A stretch of 27,366 nt of DNA, from contig CAZMBI010000022.1 in assembly GCA_964564675.1 (NCBI GenBank), positions 1 through 27,366 on the forward strand. The letters run 5' to 3'. The notes under the pieces were generated by a model. That model had not been told where the DNA came from and searched no databases. It saw only the letters and a program-made list of their open reading frames with translations. Both the position numbers and the translations under genes were made by a program. The stretch comes from CAZMBI01 sp964564675 (GTDB lineage: Bacteria; Pseudomonadota; Alphaproteobacteria; Rickettsiales; UBA3002). Of this stretch, positions 1 to 7,700 are shown in pieces; positions within the stretch are counted from its first letter, which is position 1; the number at the start of each line of letters is the position of its first letter.

Positions 1-55
1 CCGCGAAGGCGGCAGAACCGTCGGCGCAGGCGTCGTCGCAAACATTACGGAGTAA
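1..55 (+). CDS. tuf: Elongation factor Tu, C-terminal end (partial)
   Basis: Only the last 17 codons are inside the window, in the frame that begins at base 2 and stops at TAA 53-55. They read REGGRTVGAGVVANITE, the typical C-terminus of bacterial EF-Tu (GRTVGAGVV followed by a short hydrophobic/acidic tail). EF-Tu is the GTPase that delivers aminoacyl-tRNA to the ribosome. The position upstream of tRNA-Trp, secE and nusG matches the common proteobacterial order tuf / trpT / secE / nusG. Whether this copy ends a str operon (rpsL-rpsG-fusA-tuf) cannot be seen from here. Confidence 0.93.
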   Translation, partial: REGGRTVGAGVVANITE

Positions 56-136
56 TTTCACTATGTATGCGCATAACCGAATCATGCTTTATTGTAGCAG
101 TTTTTCCTTTCGTTACCAGAGAGTCACCCTATAACC

Positions 137-182
137 GGCTCAATTGTCATGAAATTTTCCTGTTGAGCCTCGGAGTTTTTTT
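137..182 (+). terminator. Putative intrinsic terminator after tuf
   Basis: A perfect 7-bp inverted repeat, GGCTCAA (137-143) and TTGAGCC (163-169), is followed after six bases by seven T residues (176-182). The 19-base loop is longer than usual, so termination strength is uncertain. It is well placed to end tuf transcription before the orphan ORF at 272. Confidence 0.5.
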
Positions 183-255
183 GTTGATGCCCAATCATTG
201 TCACAAAATTGTCATATTTATTTTTAAACAATGAGATTCAGCTTCTTAGGTGATT

Positions 256-273
256 ATGCTATCATAATAGCAT
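256..273 (+). promoter_or_regulatory. 18-bp imperfect palindrome over the start of the orphan ORF
   Basis: The sequence ATGCTATCATAATAGCAT matches its own reverse complement at 16 of 18 positions and runs into the ATG at 272. It also contains TATCAT (260-265), which would place a transcription start close to the ATG itself. It could be an autoregulatory operator or the -10 region of a leaderless transcript. The -35 candidate (TTCAGC, 237-242, 17 bp away) is weak. Confidence 0.4.
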
Positions 274-931
274 GACAGATGGGGCGACGGAGCAATGCAC
301 GATTGAAGATCCACACGGAGTGGATCCGGATACGGCGAGTGCAGAAAAGCCGCAAGCTAAGGCAAGGCCAGGGGAATATGTTCCCAATCAAGATGCAGTG
401 AGGCAGATGATGCCTTTGCATATCCTTCTTGACGCTGCTTATGCAGTTTATAACGGAGCGGAAACGCCAGAAGCGAAGGCTTGTGCTAGATTGATTGCGC
501 AGGAGAGAGAGCAGGATTCGCCGGAAGCGTTGGCCGAGACCGCTCTTGATGACGCAGCAGATCGCCTATTGGTTCAGCAATCTACAGAGCGGCAGCATCA
601 TGAAGCTATGGCAGCAGCCATCTTGCTTGCGGAAGAAAAAGAGCAAGTTTCAACAGGAAGTTATTCCGGAGTTCGCGCTTGCGCGTCCACTTTGGCTATA
701 TCTGAAAAAGAAGCATTAGACACCTTCCGCTCTAGGCGGACTAAAAATCTGAATCAAGCATTGAAGGAGCTAGATAAAGTTGACCCTGATGGGGTTATTA
801 GCGATTTGGCGAACTATCAGGCTCATTTAGATAAATCATGTTATATCATGGATGGCAAGCCTGCTAACCGGAATGCTATTCATTGCGGTGGCGACGGTGT
901 GCGGCAACGCTTTGCGGGAAAGGGGATGTAA
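272..931 (+). CDS. Hypothetical protein between tuf and tRNA-Trp
   Basis: A 219-residue ORF that I do not recognise. The protein is soluble-looking, with no signal peptide or membrane segment. It has a polar N-terminus (residues 1-40), then stretches rich in Ala, Glu and Gln that look alpha-helical, and a short Gly/Arg-rich tail. No catalytic motif is evident. There is no Shine-Dalgarno sequence before the ATG; a near-perfect palindrome overlaps the start instead. Base composition and codon choice are visibly more AT-rich than in the ribosomal and polymerase genes that follow. It interrupts the usual tuf / tRNA-Trp neighbourhood and is bounded by a terminator upstream and the tRNA promoter downstream, so it seems to be its own transcription unit. 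It is probably a lineage-specific or acquired gene. That it is coding at all is inferred from its length and the absence of a competing feature. Confidence 0.55.
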   Translation: MTDGATEQCTIEDPHGVDPDTASAEKPQAKARPGEYVPNQDAVRQMMPLHILLDAAYAVYNGAETPEAKACARLIAQEREQDSPEALAETALDDAADRLLVQQSTERQHHEAMAAAILLAEEKEQVSTGSYSGVRACASTLAISEKEALDTFRSRRTKNLNQALKELDKVDPDGVISDLANYQAHLDKSCYIMDGKPANRNAIHCGGDGVRQRFAGKGM

Positions 932-990
932 GTGATTGTTGCTAAAAAAGTTGAAAAGAATTGAGCATCACTCATTACACCTGTTTTTCA

Positions 991-1019
991 TTGATTCTCT
1001 GATCTCTAATCCTTATACC
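991..1019 (+). promoter_or_regulatory. Promoter of tRNA-Trp
   Basis: TTGATT (991-996), a 17-bp spacer and TATACC (1014-1019) give a sigma70-type promoter. The predicted start, near 1026, is a few bases before the mature tRNA at 1033. Confidence 0.6.
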
Positions 1020-1032
1020 CTAAGCTCATTGC

Positions 1033-1108
<76 letters not shown>

Positions 1109-1203
1109 TGCTTCACCCTTCGGGCCCGGGCGTGTGAAACCCTCAGAAAGCCGCGACCGCTGGCTCAATAAACCCCCATCACCAAAGATGAAAGGAGTGC
1201 GTT

Positions 1204-1488
1204 ATGCCTCAGGAAATGCCGATTCCCGCCCCGGTTTACGATGACCCGAAAGCCGCCGAAGTGGCGCGTATATGGGTTGCCGGCGGCCAGCAGGTGGTTA
1301 GCCTGTTTCCCGCCTTTGAAGATCCGCAGGCCTGGGGAATGATGCTGGTTGATCTGGCGCGCCACGTTGCCAGCGCCTATGAAACGCAGGGGCATGACCG
1401 TGAGGCGGTGTTGCAGTCGATCTATCAGATGTTTACCGCTGAGTGGGATCACCCCACCGATGAGGCGCGGCCGGTTACCCCGCATTGA
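1204..1488 (+). CDS. DUF5076 domain-containing small protein
   Basis: A 94-residue protein with an AAAGGAG ribosome-binding site at 1191-1197, seven bases before the ATG. The body has the pattern I associate with the alphaproteobacterial DUF5076 family: an Ala-rich helix followed by RIWVAGGQQVVSL, then FEDPQAWGMMLVDLARHVASAY and a C-terminal AEWDHPTDEARP. No biochemical function is known to me. It lacks a signal peptide and membrane segments, so it should be cytosolic. It follows tRNA-Trp by 95 bp and could be co-transcribed with it. A strong hairpin with a T-run separates it from secE. The family assignment is from memory of its sequence pattern. Confidence 0.75.
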   Translation: MPQEMPIPAPVYDDPKAAEVARIWVAGGQQVVSLFPAFEDPQAWGMMLVDLARHVASAYETQGHDREAVLQSIYQMFTAEWDHPTDEARPVTPH

Positions 1489-1496
1489 ATTTTTGC

Positions 1497-1525
1497 TTGC
1501 AATGTAAGCCTGTCCGGGCTATTTG
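1497..1525 (+). promoter_or_regulatory. Putative promoter upstream of secE
   Basis: TTGCAA (1497-1502), a 17-bp spacer and TATTTG (1520-1525). The predicted start near 1532 would put the hairpin at 1534-1554 at the very 5' end of the transcript. Confidence 0.35.
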
Positions 1526-1533
1526 TACCCGCT

Positions 1534-1560
1534 GCACACCCAATAGCGGTGTGCGTTTTT
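1534..1560 (+). terminator. Intrinsic terminator (or attenuator) before secE
   Basis: A perfect 7-bp stem GCACACC/GGTGTGC (1534-1540 and 1548-1554) with a 7-base loop is followed by G and five T residues (1556-1560). This is the classic intrinsic terminator layout. It should end the tRNA-Trp/DUF5076 transcript. It lies only 28 bp before the secE start, so it may also limit read-through into the secE-nusG unit. Confidence 0.7.
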
Positions 1561-1588
1561 GTATTGAAAAAGACGGATTATCCCCACG

Positions 1589-1789
1589 ATGAGTGATGTA
1601 AACCCGGCTAAATTCGTGCGCGAAGTGCGCCAGGAAACCTCTAAAGTGACCTGGCCGACACGGCGCGAAACGCTGATTTCCACCGCCATGGTGCTGGTGC
1701 TGGTGCTGATTGCCAGCCTGTTTTTCCTGCTGGTGGATAATATCATCGCATGGGGCGTACAGGAAATTTTACAACTGGGAATATCATAA
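1589..1789 (+). CDS. secE: Preprotein translocase subunit SecE
   Basis: A 66-residue protein of the short, single-span SecE type usual outside the enterics. The amphipathic N-terminal helix carries the conserved FVREVRQETSKVTWPTRRE stretch (residues about 9-27). One transmembrane helix follows at about 32-54 (MVLVLVLIASLFFLLVDNII). SecE clamps the SecY channel in the inner membrane as part of SecYEG. The gene sits directly before nusG with a 14-bp gap, its near-universal partner. The ATG at 1589 is the only sensible start; its ribosome-binding site is weak. Confidence 0.96.
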   Translation: MSDVNPAKFVREVRQETSKVTWPTRRETLISTAMVLVLVLIASLFFLLVDNIIAWGVQEILQLGIS

Positions 1790-1803
1790 GAGGATTAACA
1801 GGC

Positions 1804-2442
1804 ATGCAAACCGAAGGGGTCCAGCCCACGCCCGAGGAGCCGCAAAGCGCGGACGCACAACCCGCCGAAGAGGCGCAACCGGCTCCGGCCGCTCAAACCG
1901 ACGACAAGCCTAAGCGCTGGTATATTGTCCATGCTTATTCGGGCTTTGAGAAAAAGGTTGCCCAAGCGATCCGCGAGACGGCGGCTCAGCACGGCATGAG
2001 CGATTATATCGAGGATATCGTGGTGCCCACCGAGGAAGTGGTGGAAGTGCGTAAGGGCAAGAAGGTTCCCGCCGAGCGGAAATTCTTCCCCGGCTATGTG
2101 CTGATTAAGATGACCATGACAGACGCCAGCTGGCAGCTGGTGAAAAAAGTGGATAAGGTCACCGGTTTTCTCGGCGGCGGCGGCACCAAGCCGCAACCGA
2201 TCAGCGAGCGTGAGGCGCAGGCCATCTTTAATCAGGTTCAGGCCGGCGTTGAGGCGCCGAAAAAAGGTATCGACGTGGAAATCGGCGAGCAGGTCAAGGT
2301 GATCGAAGGCCCGTTCGATTCATTCGTCGGCGTGGTCGAGGATATCGACGAAGTGAAAGAAAAGCTTAAAGTGTCGGTCTCGATTTTCGGGCGGCCCACA
2401 CCGGTTGAGCTCGAATTCAAGCAAGTGCAGAAGGTAAACTAG
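1804..2442 (+). CDS. nusG: Transcription termination/antitermination protein NusG
   Basis: 212 residues from the ATG at 1804. I chose this start because it follows an AGAGGA ribosome-binding site after the secE stop; an in-frame start at 1750 would sit inside secE. The first 36 residues are an acidic Pro/Ala/Glu/Gln-rich extension not found in E. coli NusG. The NGN domain follows (about 37-145), with KRWYIVHAYSGFEKKVAQAI and RKFFPGYVLIKM. The C-terminal KOW domain (about 158-212) contains GEQVKVIEGPFDSFVGVVEDI. NusG binds RNA polymerase, suppresses pausing, and couples polymerase to Rho or to ribosomal protein S10. Confidence 0.96.
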   Translation: MQTEGVQPTPEEPQSADAQPAEEAQPAPAAQTDDKPKRWYIVHAYSGFEKKVAQAIRETAAQHGMSDYIEDIVVPTEEVVEVRKGKKVPAERKFFPGYVLIKMTMTDASWQLVKKVDKVTGFLGGGGTKPQPISEREAQAIFNQVQAGVEAPKKGIDVEIGEQVKVIEGPFDSFVGVVEDIDEVKEKLKVSVSIFGRPTPVELEFKQVQKVN

Positions 2443-2500
2443 GCTTTTTAAAGGGTTACGCTAACGTCAAGCCAAAACTGCGATTTATGCGAAAAAACGT

Positions 2501-2528
2501 TTGCGTTTTGGTTGCATTGCGCTATAAC
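2501..2528 (+). promoter_or_regulatory. Promoter of rplK
   Basis: TTGCGT (2501-2506), a 16-bp spacer and TATAAC (2523-2528), with a predicted start near 2535 and a leader of about 26 nt. The same two hexamers occur in the tRNA-Leu promoter at 26787-26815. The -35 box overlaps a small AT-rich hairpin (AAAACG/CGTTTT, 2494-2509). Confidence 0.55.
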
Positions 2529-2560
2529 TTGCGCTCCTTAAATCATGGGTTAGTACAAAA

Positions 2561-2989
2561 ATGGCTAAGAAAGTCGCAGGCTTAATTAAATTACAGATCG
2601 GCGCGGGCAAAGCGAATCCGTCACCGCCGGTTGGCCCGGCGCTCGGCCAGGCGGGGCTGAATATCATGGAATTCTGCAAGGCGTTTAACGCCGCCACGCA
2701 GGAACAGGATCCCGGCACGCCGATCCCGGTGATCATCACGGCGTATCAGGATCGCAGTTTTACCTTTGTGATGAAGCAACCGCCGGTGTCTTATTACATT
2801 AAAAAGGCGATTAACCTGGGCAAGGGCTCCAAAGAGCCGGGGAATAATAAAGTGGGCAAGATTACCCGCACGCAGATCGGGGAAATTGCCAAAGCGAAAA
2901 TGGAAGATATGAACGCCTATAATATGGATGCGGCCTGTGCCATGATTGAAGGCTCGGCGCGTTCGATGGGCGTCGAAGTGGTGGAGTAG
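2561..2989 (+). CDS. rplK: 50S ribosomal protein L11
   Basis: 142 residues, normal for L11. The N-terminal domain shows the conserved GKANPSPPVGPALGQAGLNI (about 17-36) with the proline-rich segment contacted by thiostrepton-type drugs. The C-terminal rRNA-binding domain is at about 75-142. L11 binds the GTPase-associated centre of 23S rRNA near EF-G and supports RelA activation. It opens the rplKA-rplJL set and lies 4 bp upstream of rplA. The ribosome-binding site before the ATG is poor. Confidence 0.97.
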   Translation: MAKKVAGLIKLQIGAGKANPSPPVGPALGQAGLNIMEFCKAFNAATQEQDPGTPIPVIITAYQDRSFTFVMKQPPVSYYIKKAINLGKGSKEPGNNKVGKITRTQIGEIAKAKMEDMNAYNMDAACAMIEGSARSMGVEVVE

Positions 2990-2993
2990 CGCG

Positions 2994-3689
2994 ATGGCCA
3001 AGCTTGGAAAACGCATGAAAGCGGCGCTGGCTGCGATTGATACTAAAAAGTCCTATCCGTTGCCGGAGGCCGTGTCCCTGGCGGTGGATAACGGTAAGTT
3101 GCAGTTTGATCCCAGTGTGGATATTGCCATGAATCTGGGGGTAGACCCGAAACATTCCGACCAGATGGTGCGCGGCTCGGTGAGCATGCCCAACGGGCTG
3201 GGAAAGTTGGTGCGGGTGGCGGTATTTGCTCGCGGCGATAAAGCCGAGGCTGCCAAAGAAGCCGGGGCGGATATTGTCGGTGCCGAGGATTTAATAGAAA
3301 GTATCCAAAAGGGTGAGATTCAGTTTGACCGCTGCATTGCAACACCGGATATGATGGCATTGGTTGGCCGGATCGGTAAAATTCTCGGCCCGCGCGGGCT
3401 GATGCCGAATCCGAAGCTGGGTACGGTGACGCCGGATGTGGCCAAGGCTGTGAAAGAAGCCAAAAGCGGTAGTGTTGAGTTCAAGGTGGAAAAAGCCGGT
3501 ATTTTGCATGCCGGGGTTGGTAAAGCCAGCTTCAGTAAGGACGCGCTGGTGGAGAATATCCGCGCCTTTGTGGAGGCGGTGCAAAAAGCCCGCCCGCAGG
3601 CGGCCAAGGGCCATTATGTCAAGAAAATAGTGATTTCCACCACGATGGGGCCCGGCGTGAAGGTGGATGTAAACGAGCTGGCAGCATAA
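2994..3689 (+). CDS. rplA: 50S ribosomal protein L1
   Basis: 231 residues from the ATG at 2994, which begins MAKLGKRMKAA as in other L1 proteins. An upstream in-frame ATG at 2946 would lie inside rplK. The conserved signature GKILGPRGLMPNPKLGTVT lies at about residues 124-142, and the C-terminus has the usual ISTTMGPGVKVD. L1 forms the mobile L1 stalk that helps eject deacylated tRNA, and in many bacteria it represses translation of its own operon. The gap to rplK is 4 bp, implying translational coupling. Only 13 bp separate its stop from rplJ. Confidence 0.97.
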   Translation: MAKLGKRMKAALAAIDTKKSYPLPEAVSLAVDNGKLQFDPSVDIAMNLGVDPKHSDQMVRGSVSMPNGLGKLVRVAVFARGDKAEAAKEAGADIVGAEDLIESIQKGEIQFDRCIATPDMMALVGRIGKILGPRGLMPNPKLGTVTPDVAKAVKEAKSGSVEFKVEKAGILHAGVGKASFSKDALVENIRAFVEAVQKARPQAAKGHYVKKIVISTTMGPGVKVDVNELAA

Positions 3690-3702
3690 GGAAGCAGGCA
3701 GT

Positions 3703-4215
3703 ATGGACCGCAGACAAAAAGAAGCGTGGGTCAGCCATGTCAATGACGTATTCGGCGGTGCCGAAATCGTCATCGTGACCCATTATAAGGGGCTTAGCGT
3801 GGCCGAAATGAACAAGCTGCGCGGCAAGGTGCGTGAGACTGGCGCCGGCTTCAAGGTGACCAAAAACCGCCTGACCAGACGCGCGCTGGAAGGCACGACC
3901 TATGAACCGCTGTCCGAGATGTTTGAAGGCCCGACCGCGATTGCCTGGTCATCCGATCCGGTGGCGGCGGCGAAAGTGATAGCGAATTTCGCGAAAGAAA
4001 ATGAGAAACTGGTGATGCTCGGCGGCGCATTCGGCACACAGATGCTGAATGAGGCGGGCATCAAGCAGTTGGCGATGCTGCCCTCGCTCGATGAGCTGCG
4101 GGCCAAGATTATCGCCCTGATTAATACGCCGGCAACCAATGTCGCCGGGGTATTGCAAGCGCCGGCAGGGCAGTTGGCGCGCGTGTTCGGCGCTTATGCG
4201 GCAAAGGAAGCGTAA
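3703..4215 (+). CDS. rplJ: 50S ribosomal protein L10
   Basis: 170 residues with the L10 landmarks: MDRRQKEAWV at the start, GLSVAEMNKLRGKVRE, FKVTKNRLTRRAL (about 50-62) and GPTAIAW (about 75-81). The C-terminal helix that docks L7/L12 dimers is at about 140-170. The ribosome-binding site AAGGAAG (3688-3694) overlaps the rplA stop codon. L10 anchors the L7/L12 stalk. The 13-bp gap to rplA leaves no room for the long L10-binding leader known in E. coli, so regulation must differ or act on another site. Confidence 0.97.
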   Translation: MDRRQKEAWVSHVNDVFGGAEIVIVTHYKGLSVAEMNKLRGKVRETGAGFKVTKNRLTRRALEGTTYEPLSEMFEGPTAIAWSSDPVAAAKVIANFAKENEKLVMLGGAFGTQMLNEAGIKQLAMLPSLDELRAKIIALINTPATNVAGVLQAPAGQLARVFGAYAAKEA

Positions 4216-4253
4216 CGTTTAATTTTTCAAGTTCAATAAAGGGGTAACTCAAC

Positions 4254-4634
4254 ATGGCAAATTTAGAACAACTGGTGGAAGATCTTTCCGCCCTGACGGT
4301 GTTGGAAGCGGCTGAGCTTTCTAAGCTTCTGGAAGAAAAATGGGGTGTTTCGGCGGCAGCGCCGGTCGCGATGGCCGCAGCCCCGGCTGCCGGCGGTGCG
4401 GAAGCGGAACAGGCTGAAGAGCAAACCGAATTTGATGTGATTCTGGCCTCTGCCGGCTCCAACAAAATCAATGTGATTAAAGAAGTGCGCGCGATAACCG
4501 GGCTTGGCCTGAAAGAAGCCAAAGAACTAGTGGAAGGCGCACCCAAGCCGGTGAAAGAAGCCGTCTCCAAGGAAGATGCCGAAAGTTTCAAGCAGAAATT
4601 GACCGAGGCCGGCGCTACTGTTGAGGTTAAGTAA
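4254..4634 (+). CDS. rplL: 50S ribosomal protein L7/L12
   Basis: 126 residues with a strong AAAGGGG ribosome-binding site (4238-4244). The N-terminal dimerisation domain (1-32) is followed by an Ala/Pro/Gly-rich hinge (about 36-52). The globular C-terminal domain (about 58-126) contains KINVIKEVRAITGLGLKEAK and LVEGAPKPVKE, which contact translation factors. L7/L12 is the multicopy stalk protein that recruits and stimulates EF-Tu, EF-G, IF2 and RF3. It is the last ribosomal gene of the block, 156 bp before rpoB. Confidence 0.97.
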   Translation: MANLEQLVEDLSALTVLEAAELSKLLEEKWGVSAAAPVAMAAAPAAGGAEAEQAEEQTEFDVILASAGSNKINVIKEVRAITGLGLKEAKELVEGAPKPVKEAVSKEDAESFKQKLTEAGATVEVK

Positions 4635-4655
4635 TTCAGTCTAGCGTGATCTATG

Positions 4656-4680
4656 GGGGATGCGTGCGTTGCGCGTCCCC
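4656..4680 (+). other. RNA hairpin in the rplL-rpoB spacer
   Basis: A 9-bp stem, GGGGATGCG (4656-4664) with CGCGTCCCC (4672-4680) and one T-G wobble, encloses a 7-base loop. No T-run follows. It lies in the same place as the attenuator/RNase III site of E. coli, so it may lower rpoB expression relative to rplL or be a processing site. The function is inferred from position only. Confidence 0.5.
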
Positions 4681-4790
4681 GTTACGCGTGGCATGGGGCT
4701 TATACCCAATCCATAGCAGCCGAGCGGGCGGCGCTGCCTGCCGGTACGAATTATATTTGATTTAAGTCTTTTTATCTTCGAGGAATCATC

Positions 4791-7700
4791 ATGGCGCAGG
4801 CCGCAGCTAAGCACACTCACAGCTTCACATCACGCAAACGGATTCGCATAAGTTTCGGCAGCTTGCGTGAAGTCTCCACCCTGCCGAACCTGATCGAAGT
4901 GCAAAAAAACTCGTACGAAGAGTTTTTGCTTTATGGCGCATCGGCCGAAGCGCGTAAGACGGCGGGCCTGTTTTCGGTTATGAAATCGGTCTTCCCGATC
5001 AAAGATTTCTCGGAAAATTCGACGCTTGAATTTGTCTCTTATGATTTCGACGAGCCCAAATATGACGTGGAAGAATGCCGTCAGCGCGGCGTCAACTACG
5101 CTGCCCCCTTGCGTGTGACCCTTCGGCTCATCGTCTGGATTTCCGATGAAGACACCGGCGCGCGCGAGATTAAGGATATTAAAGAACAAGACGTCTATAT
5201 GGGCGATATCCCGCTGATGACCGAAAACGGGACGTTCGTCATTAACGGAACGGAACGGGTGATCGTCAGTCAGATGCACCGCTCGCCCGGCGTATTTTTC
5301 GATCATGACCAGGGTAAAAGCCACTCTTCCGGTAAATATCTCTACTCGGCGCGGGTGATCCCCTATCGCGGCTCATGGCTTGATTTCGAGTTCGACGCCA
5401 AAGACGTGGTGCATGTGCGTATCGACCGCCGCCGCAAATTGCCGGCAACCACGATCCTGCGCGCGCTGGGTTATGAGGTGCAGGATATCCTCGATGCCTT
5501 TTATGACACGCTGACCTTCAAGCAGCACAAAAAAGGCTGGTCGACGCCGTTTAATCCGGAATCCTATAAAGGCATGAAGCTGGCCTATGACCTGATTGAT
5601 GCCAAAAACGGCAAGGTTATCGCCGAAGCCGGCAAGAAACTGACCCCGCGGGCGCTGAAGAAGCTAGCCGAAGGCGGCGTCAATGACGTGGCGGTCGGCG
5701 ATGACGGGCTGGTCGGGCGCTACATTGCGTGTGACCTGATCAACCCGGAAACCGGCGAGGTGTTCGCCGAAGCGTGCGAAGAACTCACCGCCGCTAAGGT
5801 TGCCGATTTGAAAGCGGCCGGTATCGAGGAAATTCCCGTGCTGGCGATCGACCATGTCAATATCGGCGCGTATATTCGCAATACTCTGCTGGTGGATAAA
5901 AACAACAGCAAGGAAGACGCGCTGATCGATATTTACCGCGTGATGCGCCCGGGCGAGCCGACTACGCCGGAAGCTGCCGAAACGCTGTTCAATTCGCTGT
6001 TTTTCGAGGCGGACCGCTATGACCTGTCCGATGTCGGCCGGGTCAAGCTGAATGCGCGGCTGGGGCTTGATCTGCCGGAAGATCACGGTACCCTGACCAA
6101 GGAAGATATTCTGGGCACCCTGAAGACGCTCGTCGAGCTGAAAGACGGTAAGGGCTATACCGACGATATCGACCATTTGGGCAATCGTCGCGTACGCTCG
6201 GTCGGCGAGCTGATGGAAAACCAGTTCCGCGTTGGCCTGCTGCGCATGGAGCGCGGCATTGTCGAGCGGATGAGTTCGGTGGATATCGATACCGTGATGC
6301 CGCATGATCTGGTCAATGCCAAACCGCTGGCGGCCGCCGTGCGCGAGTTTTTCGGCTCCTCGCAGCTGTCGCAGTTTATGGATCAGACCAATCCACTCTC
6401 CGAGATCACCCATAAACGGCGTCTGTCGGCGCTGGGTCCGGGCGGACTGACGCGTGAGCGCGCCGGTTTTGAAGTGCGTGACGTTCACCCGACGCACTAT
6501 GGCCGTATCTGTCCGATTGAAACGCCGGAAGGGCCGAATATCGGGCTGATTAACTCGATGGCGACCTATGCGCGGATCAATAAATACGGTTTTATCGAAA
6601 CCCCGTACCGCAAAGTCAATAACGGCAAGGTCAGTGACGAGGTGGTGTATCTTTCGGCGATTGAAGAGGGCAAATATACCATCGCGCAGGCCAACGCCGA
6701 GCTGGATGACAAAGGCACTTTCAAAGATGAGCTGGTCAGCTGCCGCGTCAATGGTGACTTTACCATGTCGTCGCCCGATACGATCGACTATATCGACGTG
6801 TCGCCGAAACAGCTGGTCTCAGTGGCTGCGGCAATGATTCCGTTTCTGGAAAATGACGACGCCAACCGGGCCTTGATGGGCTCGAACATGCAACGCCAGG
6901 CGGTGCCGTGTATCCGCTCCGACGCGCCGCTGGTGGGCACCGGCATGGAAGCCACGGTGGCTCAGGATTCCGGCGCGGCGATTTCGGCGCGGCGTGCGGG
7001 CGTGGTCGATCAGGTAGATGCGGCGCGCATCGTGATCCGCTGCGACGCCCCCTCGGCCGACGGCACGCCGGCGGTGGATATTTATAACCTGATGAAGTTT
7101 CAGCGTTCGAACCAGAATACCTGCATCAATCAGCGACCACTGGTCAAGGTGGGCGATAAGGTTACCGCCGGCGACGTGATCGCCGACGGGCCGTCGACCG
7201 ATCTGGGCGAGCTGGCGCTGGGGCAGAACGTGCTGGTGGCGTTCATGCCGTGGAACGGCTATAACTTCGAGGATTCGATTTTGATTTCGGAGAAGCTGGT
7301 CTCCGACGATCGCTTCACCTCGATTCACATCGAGGAATTCGAAGTGATGGCGCGCGATACCAAGCTGGGCTCGGAAGAGATTACCCGCGATATTCCCAAT
7401 ATCGGTGAGGAGGGGCTGCGCTCGCTGGATGAAATTGGCGTGGTGCATATTGGCGCCGAGGTAAGGCCGGGTGATATTCTGGTAGGTAAGGTGACGCCGA
7501 AATCGGAATCGCCGATGACGCCGGAAGAAAAATTACTGCGTGCGATCTTCGGGGAAAAAGCTTCTGACGTACGCGATTCGTCACTGCGCCTGCCGCCGGG
7601 TAATTCCGGTACGATCGTGGGCGTGAAAATTTTCTCCCGCCGCGGGATCGAAAAGGATGAACGCGCGCTGGCGATCGAAAAACTCGAAATCGATCGCCTG

